A stretch of DNA of 64,000 bases from contig NZ_CP018061.1 in NCBI RefSeq assembly GCF_002813755.1, positions 3,276,001 through 3,340,000 on the forward strand, in the 5' to 3' direction. The position numbers were made by a program, and so were the translations under genes. This DNA is from Enterococcus mundtii. Its GTDB lineage: Bacteria; Bacillota; Bacilli; Lactobacillales; Enterococcaceae. The notes under the pieces were generated by a model. It saw only the letters and a program-made list of their open reading frames with translations, was not told the origin of the DNA and did not search any database. Below, in pieces: positions 28,600 to 37,184 of this stretch. Every line of letters starts with the position of its first letter. Position 1 is the stretch's first letter.

Positions 28600-29361
28600 A
28601 TGGAAAATAAAAAACCTTATGGAACCGTTCTAATCAAAGCTTCACATATTTTAGATTATTTAGCAGAGCATCCAGATGCTTCATTACAAGAAATTGCGAA
28701 AGGTATCGACATGACGTCGTCTACTACATTAAAAATTTTAGATACGTTATCCTTGATTGGTTATGTAAATAAAAATCAAGAAAAAAATTATCGTTTAGGC
28801 GGAAAACTGGTCCGATATGCAAACAAAAATATCGATCAAATCGATCTAGTTGAACGCACTTTGCCATTTTTGGAAAAACTACAACAAACAATTGACGAAA
28901 CTATTCATCTAGGTATTTTAGACAACAACGAGATTCTCTATGTCAATAAGTTGGACCCTAAAAATCAAACGATCCGTATGTCTTCAAAAATCGGTATCAC
29001 GAGACCTTTATATAGTTCAGCAATGGGGAAAGCCGTCTTGGCGCATTTTACGGAAGAGCAATATCAACAGTATATTGAAAAATGTCCTCTGATCCCATTC
29101 ACTGAATATACGATTACCAATCCGTTAAAACTAAAAAAAGAGATCCAGCAAGTCAAACAAACAAAAATCGCCTTCGATGATGAAGAAGTCGAAAAAGATA
29201 TTTTTTGCATCGGTACCTCTTTAATTCATGAGAACCAAGTGGTTGGAGCGTTTAGTGTCAGTATGCCGAAATACCGATTAAGTGAAGAAAGCAAAGCTCA
29301 AATCATTCAAACGATCCTGCAAACGAAAGAAGAAATCGAAAAAACTTTTGAAAAAAACTAA
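28600..29361 (+). CDS. IclR-family transcriptional regulator (KdgR-like)
   Basis: A 253-residue regulator with an N-terminal winged helix (about 8-65: DASLQEIAKGIDMTSSTTLKILDTL region). The C-terminal IclR effector domain (about 80-250) has TIHLGILDNNEILYVNKLD, YSSAMGKAVLAHF and the segment CIGTSLIHENQVVGAFSVS. In proteobacteria the IclR member KdgR represses uronate catabolism in response to 2-keto-3-deoxygluconate. The location directly before kdgA-kdgK-kduI-kduD points to the same role here, by inference. Confidence 0.9.
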   Translation: MENKKPYGTVLIKASHILDYLAEHPDASLQEIAKGIDMTSSTTLKILDTLSLIGYVNKNQEKNYRLGGKLVRYANKNIDQIDLVERTLPFLEKLQQTIDETIHLGILDNNEILYVNKLDPKNQTIRMSSKIGITRPLYSSAMGKAVLAHFTEEQYQQYIEKCPLIPFTEYTITNPLKLKKEIQQVKQTKIAFDDEEVEKDIFCIGTSLIHENQVVGAFSVSMPKYRLSEESKAQIIQTILQTKEEIEKTFEKN

Positions 29362-29444
29362 AAAGCGTTTGCATTTTTTTATTCCTGCCGTATAATGAAG
29401 ATGTAAATTTCTTTATTGTAAACTATAATTTCCAAATAAGAAAT
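29360..29444 (+). promoter_or_regulatory. kdgA operon control region: cre-like site, promoter and IclR-type operator
   Basis: A cre-like AAAAAGCGTTTGCA (29360-29373, two mismatches) covers the -35 TTGCAT (29369-29374). TATAAT follows at 29391-29396 after 16 bp. A second TATAAT at 29424-29429 is overlapped by ATTTC-CAAATAA-GAAAT (29428-29444). The region thus combines glucose repression with a regulator shared with the IclR gene. Confidence 0.65.
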
Positions 29445-29454
29445 GGGTGGGAAA

Positions 29455-30099
29455 ATGAAAAAAATGGATATCTTATCTCGTTTGAAACAAGCGGGAGTTA
29501 TTGCAGTCGTACGAGGAGCAACAAATGAAGAAGCGCTGAATGCTTGTCACGCGATTATCAAAGGCGGACTAACTGGCATTGAGTTGACCTTCACCGTGCC
29601 ACAAGCAGATCGGGTAATTAAAGAACTAGTAGAAACATACAAAGACCAACAGGATGTGGTGATCGGTGCAGGGACAGTGTTGGATGCTATTACTGCGCGT
29701 TTAGCGATTTTAGCAGGTGCTGAGTATATCGTCAGCCCCTGTTTTGATCAGGAAACCGCAGAACTATGCAATTTATACCAAATCCCTTATTTACCAGGAT
29801 GTATGACGATCGATGAAATCAAAACAGCGCTAAAAAGTGGCGTAGACATCGTCAAACTATTTCCTGGAAGTGCTTTCGGTCCAAGTATCATCTCTGCATT
29901 CAAAGCGCCGATGCCCCATGTCAATATCATGCCTACTGGTGGGGTCAGTTTAGAAAACATGCAAGAATGGTTTGAGGCAGGCGTGATCACTGTTGGTGTT
30001 GGTGGGAACTTGTTGGCTCCAGCAGCTCATGGAGATTTTGAGGAAGTGACAAAAGTCGCACAACAATATGCGGCAAAAATGAAAGAAATTACGAGGTAA
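29455..30099 (+). CDS. kdgA: 2-dehydro-3-deoxy-6-phosphogluconate aldolase
   Basis: Splits KDPG into pyruvate and glyceraldehyde-3-phosphate, the last step of the uronate route. The 214-residue class I aldolase has GIELTFT holding the active-site glutamate near residue 40. The Schiff-base lysine is in DIVKLFPGS near residue 130, followed by PTGGV for phosphate binding. The start is placed at ATG 29455, 6 bases after GGGTGG; ATG 29443 overlaps the operator. It lies first in kdgA-kdgK-kduI-kduD, with short gaps. Confidence 0.95.
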   Translation: MKKMDILSRLKQAGVIAVVRGATNEEALNACHAIIKGGLTGIELTFTVPQADRVIKELVETYKDQQDVVIGAGTVLDAITARLAILAGAEYIVSPCFDQETAELCNLYQIPYLPGCMTIDEIKTALKSGVDIVKLFPGSAFGPSIISAFKAPMPHVNIMPTGGVSLENMQEWFEAGVITVGVGGNLLAPAAHGDFEEVTKVAQQYAAKMKEITR

Positions 30100-30105
30100 C
30101 CGCTC

Positions 30106-31113
30106 ATGGGAAGAGTCGTGACACTCGGAGAGATCATGCTACGCTTGTCGACAGAACAGGGACAACGGTTACAAGACAGTGATCATTTTTGCGCGCATTA
30201 TGGCGGTGGGGAAGCGAATGTCGCGATCTCATTAGCAAATTATGGACATACGGTTTCGTTCATGTCAAAAGTCCCAGAACATTCCCTGGGTCTGGCAGTC
30301 GAAAAACACTTACGAAGCTATGGGGTAGATACTAGTCTACTGCTGAAAGGCGGCCCTCGGCTTGGCACATATTATATGGAAACAGGGATCGGTGAACGTG
30401 CGGCTTCAGTCATTTATGATCGTGCCGGTTCCAGTTTCGCGGTGATGGGTTGCTTGGAATGGTCATTGGAGGACTGTTTCAAGGGAGTTGATCTATTCCA
30501 TGTTTCAGGAATCACACCGGCATTATCAGAAAAGTGGCGAGGGTTGACAAAAGAACTCATGGAAGCAGCCAAACAAGCAGGCTGTCAAATCAGTTTTGAT
30601 ATCAATTATCGGGGCAAGTTGTGGACACAACAAGAAGCGGGTAAAGCGTTAGAACAATTATTACCACTCGTGGATATTTGTTCAGCCGGTGAGATGGATG
30701 CGCTTTATTTGTTAGGGATAGCAAAAGCACCTGAAACGACAGTAAATCCACTTATTTATTATTACGAAAAAATGCAAGAAAGATTTCCCAACATCCAAAC
30801 GTTTTACTCAACCAAACGTACGGTGCATTCAGCGAGTGAAAATGATCTACAAGGTACTTTGTGGATGAAGGATAGCTATTTCGAATCGCCCCTTCATCAA
30901 GTCACTTCGATCGTTGATCGTGTGGGTGGAGGAGATGCGTTTGCTGGGGGATTGCTTCATGGAATTTTAGAAGAGATGCAACCACAAGCAATTATTGATT
31001 TTGCGACAGCAGCCTCTGCGTTGAAACACACGATCCATGGAGATTGCAACCAATTCAATCAAGCAGAAGTTGCTAGTTTTATCGCTAGCGGTTCTGGAAA
31101 AATCATTCGATAA
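30106..31113 (+). CDS. kdgK: 2-keto-3-deoxygluconate kinase (PfkB family)
   Basis: Phosphorylates KDG to KDPG. It has 335 residues with the ribokinase fold: an N-terminal GEIMLRLS segment, the substrate region YGGGEANVAISLANYG, DINYRGKLW, and the anion hole with catalytic Asp in VGGGDAFAGGLLHG near residue 275. It begins 6 bases after kdgA. The context fixes the substrate more firmly than the sequence alone. Confidence 0.92.
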   Translation: MGRVVTLGEIMLRLSTEQGQRLQDSDHFCAHYGGGEANVAISLANYGHTVSFMSKVPEHSLGLAVEKHLRSYGVDTSLLLKGGPRLGTYYMETGIGERAASVIYDRAGSSFAVMGCLEWSLEDCFKGVDLFHVSGITPALSEKWRGLTKELMEAAKQAGCQISFDINYRGKLWTQQEAGKALEQLLPLVDICSAGEMDALYLLGIAKAPETTVNPLIYYYEKMQERFPNIQTFYSTKRTVHSASENDLQGTLWMKDSYFESPLHQVTSIVDRVGGGDAFAGGLLHGILEEMQPQAIIDFATAASALKHTIHGDCNQFNQAEVASFIASGSGKIIR

Positions 31114-31129
31114 AGGAGAGTCTAACAAC

Positions 31130-31972
31130 ATGCAAGAAATGGAAACACGTTATACACATAGCCCAGAGGATATCCGTCATTATTCAACAGAACAATTGAG
31201 AAATGAATTTTTGGTAGAGAAAGTATTTGTTCCAGGGAAAATCAGTCTTACTTATACGCACAATGATCGTATGATCTTCGGCGGTGTAACACCAACAACT
31301 AGTCCATTAGAAATCAAACTAGATAAAGAACTAGGTGTTACTTATTTCTTAGAACGTCGCGAGCTTGGTGTGATCAACATCGGCGGACCTGGATTCATTG
31401 AAATCGACGGTGAAAAAGAAGAAATGAAGAAACAAGATGGGTATTACATCGGTAAAGAAACGGAGCATGTAGTCTTCTCCTCTGTAGATCCAGAGAATCC
31501 TGCAAAATTTTACATCAGTTCTGTGCCAGCACATCACAAATATCCAAATGTAAAAATCAGCATCGATCAAGTGAAACCCATGGAAACAGGCGAAGGCGTC
31601 ACATTGAATGAGCGTAAAATCTACCAATATATCCATCCAAACGTCTGTGAAAGCTGTCAATTACAGATGGGTTATACCATTTTAGAACCGGGTAGTTCAT
31701 GGAACACGATGCCTTGCCATACGCATGAACGTCGCATGGAAGCGTATGTTTACTTTGATTATGCAAATGAAGATACACGTGTGTTCCATATGATGGGTAA
31801 ACCAGATGAAACCAAACATTTAGTCGTAGATAATGAACAAGCCGTGATTTCACCAAGCTGGTCGATCCACTCAGGTGTTGGCACAAGCAATTATTCGTTT
31901 ATCTGGGCAATGTGTGGGGAAAATATCACCTATACAGATATGGATATGGTATCAATGGATCAATTGAAATAG
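31130..31972 (+). CDS. kduI: 5-dehydro-4-deoxy-D-glucuronate isomerase
   Basis: Isomerises 5-keto-4-deoxyuronate (DKI) to 2,5-diketo-3-deoxygluconate (DKII). The 280-residue double-cupin protein has the metal site in PCHTHERRMEAYVYF near residue 200 and a later histidine in SWSIHSGVG. The ATG at 31130 lies 10 bases after AAAGGAGAG; a longer in-frame reading overlaps kdgK and is a shadow. Length matches E. coli KduI. Confidence 0.96.
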   Translation: MQEMETRYTHSPEDIRHYSTEQLRNEFLVEKVFVPGKISLTYTHNDRMIFGGVTPTTSPLEIKLDKELGVTYFLERRELGVINIGGPGFIEIDGEKEEMKKQDGYYIGKETEHVVFSSVDPENPAKFYISSVPAHHKYPNVKISIDQVKPMETGEGVTLNERKIYQYIHPNVCESCQLQMGYTILEPGSSWNTMPCHTHERRMEAYVYFDYANEDTRVFHMMGKPDETKHLVVDNEQAVISPSWSIHSGVGTSNYSFIWAMCGENITYTDMDMVSMDQLK

Positions 31973-31987
31973 GAAAGGAAGATAAAA

Positions 31988-32791
31988 ATGTCATTCAATA
32001 TGGATATGTTTCGTTTAGACAATAAAGTCGCTTTAATCACCGGTGCGGTATACGGAATCGGTTTTGAGATCGCTCGCTCATTAGCAGAAGCTGGAGCGAC
32101 GATCGTCTTCAATAATTTAACTCAGGAATCAGTAGATGAAGGGATTGCCAACTACAAAGAAATTGGCATCGAAGCAAAAGGCTATGTTTGTGATGTGACG
32201 GATGAGTCAGCAGTACAAGCAATGGTCCAGCAAATCAAAGCAGAAGTTGGTCCAATCGATATTTTGGTCAACAATGCAGGTATCATCAAACGTACACCAA
32301 TGATCGAAATGGATGCGGCGGATTTCCGTCAAGTCATCGACGTAGACTTGAACGCACCATTTATCATGTCGAAAGCAGTCATCCCAGATATGATTGAAAA
32401 AGGTGGCGGGAAAATCATCAATATTTGTTCAATGATGAGTGAACTTGGCCGTGAGACAGTAAGTGCTTATGCTGCTGCTAAAGGCGGATTAAAAATGTTG
32501 ACGAAAAACATTGCTTCAGAATATGGTCAGTACAACATTCAATGTAATGGGATCGGACCTGGCTATATCGCGACGCCGCAAACAGCGCCATTAAGAGAAA
32601 CACAAGAAAACGGGGAGCGTCATCCATTTGACCAATTTATCGTTGGGCGTACACCAGCTGCACGTTGGGGCGACCCAATCGACTTAGCTGGCCCATCTGT
32701 CTTCCTAGCATCACGTGCCTCTGATTTTGTTAACGGACATATCTTGTATGTAGATGGCGGTATCTTAGCTTATATCGGAAAACAACCATAA
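31988..32791 (+). CDS. kduD: 2-deoxy-D-gluconate 3-dehydrogenase / DKII reductase (SDR family)
   Basis: Reduces DKII to 2-keto-3-deoxygluconate with NAD(P)H. The 267-residue classical SDR has GAVYGIG as cofactor motif (the usual first-position variants), NNAG, catalytic Ser in CSMMSE and YAAAK with catalytic Tyr/Lys. FNNLTQESVDEG is the KduD-type segment. It is last in the operon, 15 bp after kduI, and is followed by a strong terminator. Confidence 0.94.
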   Translation: MSFNMDMFRLDNKVALITGAVYGIGFEIARSLAEAGATIVFNNLTQESVDEGIANYKEIGIEAKGYVCDVTDESAVQAMVQQIKAEVGPIDILVNNAGIIKRTPMIEMDAADFRQVIDVDLNAPFIMSKAVIPDMIEKGGGKIINICSMMSELGRETVSAYAAAKGGLKMLTKNIASEYGQYNIQCNGIGPGYIATPQTAPLRETQENGERHPFDQFIVGRTPAARWGDPIDLAGPSVFLASRASDFVNGHILYVDGGILAYIGKQP

Positions 32792-32798
32792 CAAACAA

Positions 32799-32836
32799 AG
32801 AATGACGAGTGCATCGTATGCACTCGTCATTTTTAT
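32799..32836. terminator. bidirectional terminator between kduD and fni
   Basis: Arms AATGACGAGTGCA and TGCACTCGTCATT with a 5-base loop, then TTTT. It abuts the fni stop codon and serves both convergent operons. Confidence 0.92.
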
Positions 32837-33876
32837 TTGCGTCGACCATATTTTGATAATGGGATGTCTCTGGCTTCACACCATTCTTTGACAGGGCCAG
32901 ACAAAATCAAGGATTGTTTTGTTAAATCACTTGTTTTTGTTGCACCGACCATGGCATAGAGCATTCGTAGTTCTTCTTGCCACTGTGCCATAAGAGCAAT
33001 CGTCTCCTCGATCCCGTGTGTCATGTAGTGCGTCAAGATCGTTCCGGAAATCCCTACAGCGTTCGCACCAAGACACAATGCTTTAAAGATATCATAAGCA
33101 TTTCGTATGCCACCCGAAGCAATGATTTCGGCATGTGTATTCGCTTCGTTTGCTTCAAGTAAGGAGGACACAGTAGACTGTCCCCAATCCGTCAAATAAG
33201 CCAATTCACGCTTTTTACGTCGAGCGTTTTCGATTTGCGTGAAGCTCGTTCCGCTACGTCCACTGACGTCAATCGTCTTGATACCTAGTTCAGACAGTTC
33301 AATGATGGTTTCCCTCGTCATCCCAAAGCCCACTTCTTTTACGATCACTGGCACATCAAGAGTTTGTTGGATTTCTGAGATCAGTTCTTTCCACTGCGAA
33401 AAATCGCGATCCCCTTCAGGCATGACTAATTCTTGTGGTGCATTTAAATGGATCTGTAACGCATCCGCTTGGAAGAGTTCTACAGCTTCTTGGGCACGTG
33501 CGACAGAAGTACCAGCACCGACATTCGCTAAAATCTTCCCTTCAGGATAGACATCTCGCATCACCGTATAAGAATCTTCCAAGGAAGGATCTTTCAAGGC
33601 GGCGCTGACAGAACCGGTAGCAATCATCAACCCAGCACTTTTAGCAATCTGTGCAAGGTCATGATTGATCTTTTTTGTTTTTTCGCTACCGCCAGTCATG
33701 GCATTGATATAGAAAGGACTAGAAAGAGTAAAACCTGCAACTTCTGTTTTCAAAGACACGTCATCAACCTTGCTTTGTGGAAGTGGACGATGAACAAGTC
33801 GAACGAAGTCAAATTCATTTATCTGTTTGTTGTGAAATGCTTTAGCTAATGATACATGTTCATCTTTTCGATTCAT
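32833..33876 (-). CDS. fni: type 2 isopentenyl-diphosphate delta-isomerase
   Basis: FMN-dependent interconversion of IPP and DMAPP. The 347-residue TIM barrel has the substrate and flavin segments NAMTGGSEKT, SVSAALKDP, VIVKEVGFG and DVSGRSGTSFTQIE, plus ASGGIRNAYDIFKAL for FMN phosphate. It is the last gene of mvaK1-mvaD-mvaK2-fni and overlaps mvaK2 by 4 bp (ATGA), so it is coupled. Type 2 isomerases accompany the mevalonate pathway in Gram-positive cocci. Confidence 0.96.
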   Translation of the reverse strand: MNRKDEHVSLAKAFHNKQINEFDFVRLVHRPLPQSKVDDVSLKTEVAGFTLSSPFYINAMTGGSEKTKKINHDLAQIAKSAGLMIATGSVSAALKDPSLEDSYTVMRDVYPEGKILANVGAGTSVARAQEAVELFQADALQIHLNAPQELVMPEGDRDFSQWKELISEIQQTLDVPVIVKEVGFGMTRETIIELSELGIKTIDVSGRSGTSFTQIENARRKKRELAYLTDWGQSTVSSLLEANEANTHAEIIASGGIRNAYDIFKALCLGANAVGISGTILTHYMTHGIEETIALMAQWQEELRMLYAMVGATKTSDLTKQSLILSGPVKEWCEARDIPLSKYGRRK

Positions 33877-34958
33877 AACTTGTCCTCTTTCTGTTGATGG
33901 TAGACATGTAATGGAAGCGGGGTGATCTCAGCTTCTTCCCAAGCACTCATCAATGGAAGGATACCTGATTTTTGGTCCACGATCACGATGCCACAATCCC
34001 CACCGCCAGCGCCAGAAGATTTCGCCGCACCTTCAAATTGTTCAGCTAAACAACACAGTTTATTTAATGCTGGTGTTTCGATCAACACACCAGTGATGGC
34101 AGACAGATCACGCAATAATTCACGATTTTTACGAATCATTTCTTGGATCAAAGCAACATCGTTTTCTTTAAAACCTTGGATCATCGTGTTGACGCAAAGC
34201 GTACTATCTTCAAGGAATTGTTGATACGCCGCCATTTTATCTTCACGAGAGCGATGTACTTGGTCCACTAAGTCGGAAGTAGAGGCAGGACTACCGGTCC
34301 AACCAATCAATAAACGGAGATCTTCCGGAGTGTGTAAGGATTCAATAGATAAACCAGGCCAATCAAGCGCTAATAATTCACTGATCGTTTTACTTGATTC
34401 TTGTTCTTTGAGCCATTGGTGGTCAAAAGTGGAGAAGGCGATCCAACCACCATAACAGCTAGCCGCAATATCGCCACAAGAACCATTGTCTTGGACAGCT
34501 AGATTAGCTAAGGCTGCAATTTTAAAAATCTCAAACTGAGATAAATTCAGTGCGTAAAATTGGTTCAATGCTCGAACCGTCGCTACCGCTACTGCGCCAC
34601 TAGAACCTAGTCCATACTTTCTGCCGTTTGAGCTATCTAATTCACTGGTTACCTTCAAATCATAAAATGAAAGAAGAATGTTTTTTTCCTGTGCATATTT
34701 CTCAGTTAAACGTATAGCAGCAAGGATATAATGGAACGGGTTTTCACGGATATCTAGAACAAGTTCGCCTTTTCGTCTTGTCCAACGCACAGGCATCTCG
34801 CTATATTGTGCAGATTGGATACTTCCTACTTTCCGAGCAGCTTCCACTGTTACTGTGACGAATTGATCGACTGCCACGATGATTGCAGGATGCCCCGTTT
34901 CGACAACTGCGTATTCTCCAGCGATATAAAGTTTTCCAGGTGCAGATACTTCAACCAT
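33873..34958 (-). CDS. mvaK2: phosphomevalonate kinase
   Basis: Makes mevalonate 5-diphosphate from mevalonate 5-phosphate. It is a 361-residue GHMP kinase with the start VSAPGKLYIAGEYAVVE, the ATP motif YGLGSSGAVAVATV near residue 110 and the C-terminal GAGGGDCGI motif. The gene lies 12 bp behind mvaD and overlaps fni. Confidence 0.96.
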   Translation of the reverse strand: MVEVSAPGKLYIAGEYAVVETGHPAIIVAVDQFVTVTVEAARKVGSIQSAQYSEMPVRWTRRKGELVLDIRENPFHYILAAIRLTEKYAQEKNILLSFYDLKVTSELDSSNGRKYGLGSSGAVAVATVRALNQFYALNLSQFEIFKIAALANLAVQDNGSCGDIAASCYGGWIAFSTFDHQWLKEQESSKTISELLALDWPGLSIESLHTPEDLRLLIGWTGSPASTSDLVDQVHRSREDKMAAYQQFLEDSTLCVNTMIQGFKENDVALIQEMIRKNRELLRDLSAITGVLIETPALNKLCCLAEQFEGAAKSSGAGGGDCGIVIVDQKSGILPLMSAWEEAEITPLPLHVYHQQKEDKL

Positions 34959-34970
34959 AACAATCTCCCT

Positions 34971-35948
34971 TTATTCAATAATCGTGATTCCTTGCCCAGC
35001 ATGAGCAAGAATCACTTGTTGACGGCTAAATAATTCAATGAATTTTGCTTGAACAGCCGTTTGATTTTTCTTTTCAACTAATACTTTGACGTTTGGACCT
35101 GCATCCATCGTGAAATAGCAAGGAATGCCTGAAGCACGTAGTTCACGAACTGCTTGCATCGCCTTCAGACTATCTGGAGACCAGTAGGTGAAGGGTGGAT
35201 TAGCCGCTAACGTGGTGCCGTGCATTTTTAACCCGTTTCGCTCCATGACTTCGCCCACTGTTTGGAACGACTTTTCAGCGATTGCTTGTTTCAGCTCCAT
35301 TAGATCTGTTTCGACTGAATCAAGCCACCCTTGATAAAAATGCGAAGTTTCCACTGTTCGACGCATCCCATCACGACTAGATACATCTTTTTGTTGATCA
35401 TTGATCAATACAAATACCATGGCGAGTTCGTCTTCAAATCCATTAGAAGGGATTTGTTGCGCATATGAAGTTTGGTCATCATGCCCTTTTTCCCATTCCA
35501 CGAAGCCACCAAAAATACTACGACAAGCCGAACCAGAACCCCGACGAGCGAGTCTGGACAGGGCTTGTTTATCCAATTCTAGTCCTAGGGCTTCATTACA
35601 GGCGCCAGCTAACGCAGCTAGACCGCTTGCAGAAGAAGCTAAACCTGCGGCTGTTGGAACAAAGTTATGGCTGATCACTTTTGCGCGTTTGTTTGTATTC
35701 GCTTGTATGCGTACAAGATCAAGGAAGCGACTGATTTTTTTTGTTGCTGCTTCTGTTTGTAATTCATGATCTAAATAGAACAGATCGTCTGTGAACGAAT
35801 CTGAAAAAATCACTTCGGTTTCTGTATAAAAGGCATCGAGAGTGAGAGATAAACTGTTGTTCATCGGAAGAATCAATTCTTCGTTTTCCTTGCCCCAATA
35901 TTTGATCAAGGCGATATTTGTATAAGCACGGGCTTTACCACTAAGCAT
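34971..35948 (-). CDS. mvaD: diphosphomevalonate decarboxylase
   Basis: ATP-dependent decarboxylation to isopentenyl diphosphate. The 325-residue GHMP-family protein has ARAYTNIALIKYWGK at the start and PTAAGLASSASGLAAL for ATP. RRGSGSACRSIFGGFVEW and the catalytic Asp in FTMDAGPNVKVL are also present. Its start overlaps the mvaK1 stop by 8 bp. Confidence 0.97.
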   Translation of the reverse strand: MLSGKARAYTNIALIKYWGKENEELILPMNNSLSLTLDAFYTETEVIFSDSFTDDLFYLDHELQTEAATKKISRFLDLVRIQANTNKRAKVISHNFVPTAAGLASSASGLAALAGACNEALGLELDKQALSRLARRGSGSACRSIFGGFVEWEKGHDDQTSYAQQIPSNGFEDELAMVFVLINDQQKDVSSRDGMRRTVETSHFYQGWLDSVETDLMELKQAIAEKSFQTVGEVMERNGLKMHGTTLAANPPFTYWSPDSLKAMQAVRELRASGIPCYFTMDAGPNVKVLVEKKNQTAVQAKFIELFSRQQVILAHAGQGITIIE

Positions 35949-36888
35949 AGGTATGTACTCCTAATCCTTGAATCCAAGTTTCAGCTGCGCCTGCTTGTAT
36001 TAGTGCGTGGCTGATTTCTTGAGCTTCTGTTTTTGTTTGTGCTAAAGCAATCATACATCCACCACGTCCGCCACCGGTCAATTTTGCACCTAAAGCGCCA
36101 GCAGTACGTGCGGTAGCGATCAGAGTGTCTAAAAAGTCATTACTGATCGTCAAACTTTTTAGAATGCGCTGGGCATCATTCATTGCTTCAGCTAGCTTTT
36201 CTGGTGAGTTGTCGATAATTGCTTTTTTAGCTTGTTTCGTCAAGTATCCTAGTTGTTGGATTTTTTGTCCAGTTTTCTGCGCATCTTTTTCAAAAAGGTG
36301 AGCCACATCTTTCACCGCTGCACGTGTTTGACCTTTGATTCCCGTATCAGCAACGATCAAAAAAGCATCGATATTCAACGCAAAATAATCAAAAGGATGG
36401 CCTTTTGTAAAATAAATCGGTTCGTATCCACTTGTTGCGGCAGCATCGATTCCACTGGGGTTTCCATGTGCGATTTTTTCAGAAACTTGCACATGTGCCA
36501 ATAATTGTTCTCGTGATAATGGCAACTCATAGGCAGAATAAAAAGCTCGTGTGATCGCAGTGGCTACAGCTGCACTGGAACCCATCCCACGTTCTGCAGG
36601 GATGGTGCTTTCAATTGTTAAACGCAATGTGTCTTGCACATGGTAGTGAGTTTTCAGTCCAGCAATCAGCTGTTTGATATTGTTCAACGCATGTGGTGCG
36701 TCATTTAAATTTCCTATATAGTAGGAAGAAATAAGTTGATCTTTATTGAATGATGGGAGTGCTTCAAGTGTAGCCGTTACTTTTGTTGCATAAAACGGAA
36801 AGGCAATGGCAGGCTCGCCGTAAACGACAGCATGCTCACCCATTAAAATCAGTTTTCCACTCGATTCCCCTTGGCCATGAATTGCCAT
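35941..36888 (-). CDS. mvaK1: mevalonate kinase
   Basis: Phosphorylates mevalonate at C5, the first kinase of the pathway. The 315-residue GHMP kinase has GKLILMGEHAVVYGEPA, PAERGMGSSAAVATA near residue 95 and the C-terminal KLTGGGRGGCMIAL. The start at 36888 (MAIHGQGESSG) follows AAGGAG; the longer reading frame to 36930 has no ribosome site. It is first in the operon. Upstream lies the inverted repeat at 36983-37024. Confidence 0.96.
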   Translation of the reverse strand: MAIHGQGESSGKLILMGEHAVVYGEPAIAFPFYATKVTATLEALPSFNKDQLISSYYIGNLNDAPHALNNIKQLIAGLKTHYHVQDTLRLTIESTIPAERGMGSSAAVATAITRAFYSAYELPLSREQLLAHVQVSEKIAHGNPSGIDAAATSGYEPIYFTKGHPFDYFALNIDAFLIVADTGIKGQTRAAVKDVAHLFEKDAQKTGQKIQQLGYLTKQAKKAIIDNSPEKLAEAMNDAQRILKSLTISNDFLDTLIATARTAGALGAKLTGGGRGGCMIALAQTKTEAQEISHALIQAGAAETWIQGLGVHTYA

Positions 36889-36982
36889 AGTACAACTCCT
36901 TCTTTTCCTCTGAGAGTAGCTTTTAAACAAAAAATAAAGCGCCTATTACTACGTGCGCGATGTTTGTCCAAAAAAACAGTCC

Positions 36983-37024
36983 TTCTTTATTTTACTAAAA
37001 CCAGTCAAGAAGTAAAATAAAGAA
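36983..37024. repeat. perfect AT-rich inverted repeat upstream of mvaK1
   Basis: Arms TTCTTTATTTTACT and AGTAAAATAAAGAA (14 bp, perfect) flank a 14-base loop. In the minus reading the stem is followed 6 bases later by a run of seven Ts. It lies about 95 bp upstream of mvaK1 in the divergent gap with the deoxynucleoside kinase gene, and could be an attenuator, an operator or a terminator. Confidence 0.6.
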
Positions 37025-37184
37025 TACGATTTCTCGACAAAAAACGTGATTTTCTTAATAAAATTTTGGTTTTTCATAGGAAAGAAACTTGTCGATTTCG
37101 TTTGACACCACAAGATATTGGGGTTATATTTAGAAACATGAGAAAAAAACACTGTATTTAGTGGGAGAAGTGAGTTGGAGGGAA

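Noticed and set aside
31037..31129. Upstream extension of the kduI frame overlapping kdgK
   Set aside because: It overlaps the kdgK coding end and the AAAGGAG site clearly serves the ATG at 31130.
36889..37184. Possible T-box or riboswitch before mvaK1
   Set aside because: No T-box sequence or known aptamer core is visible; only the inverted repeat stands out.
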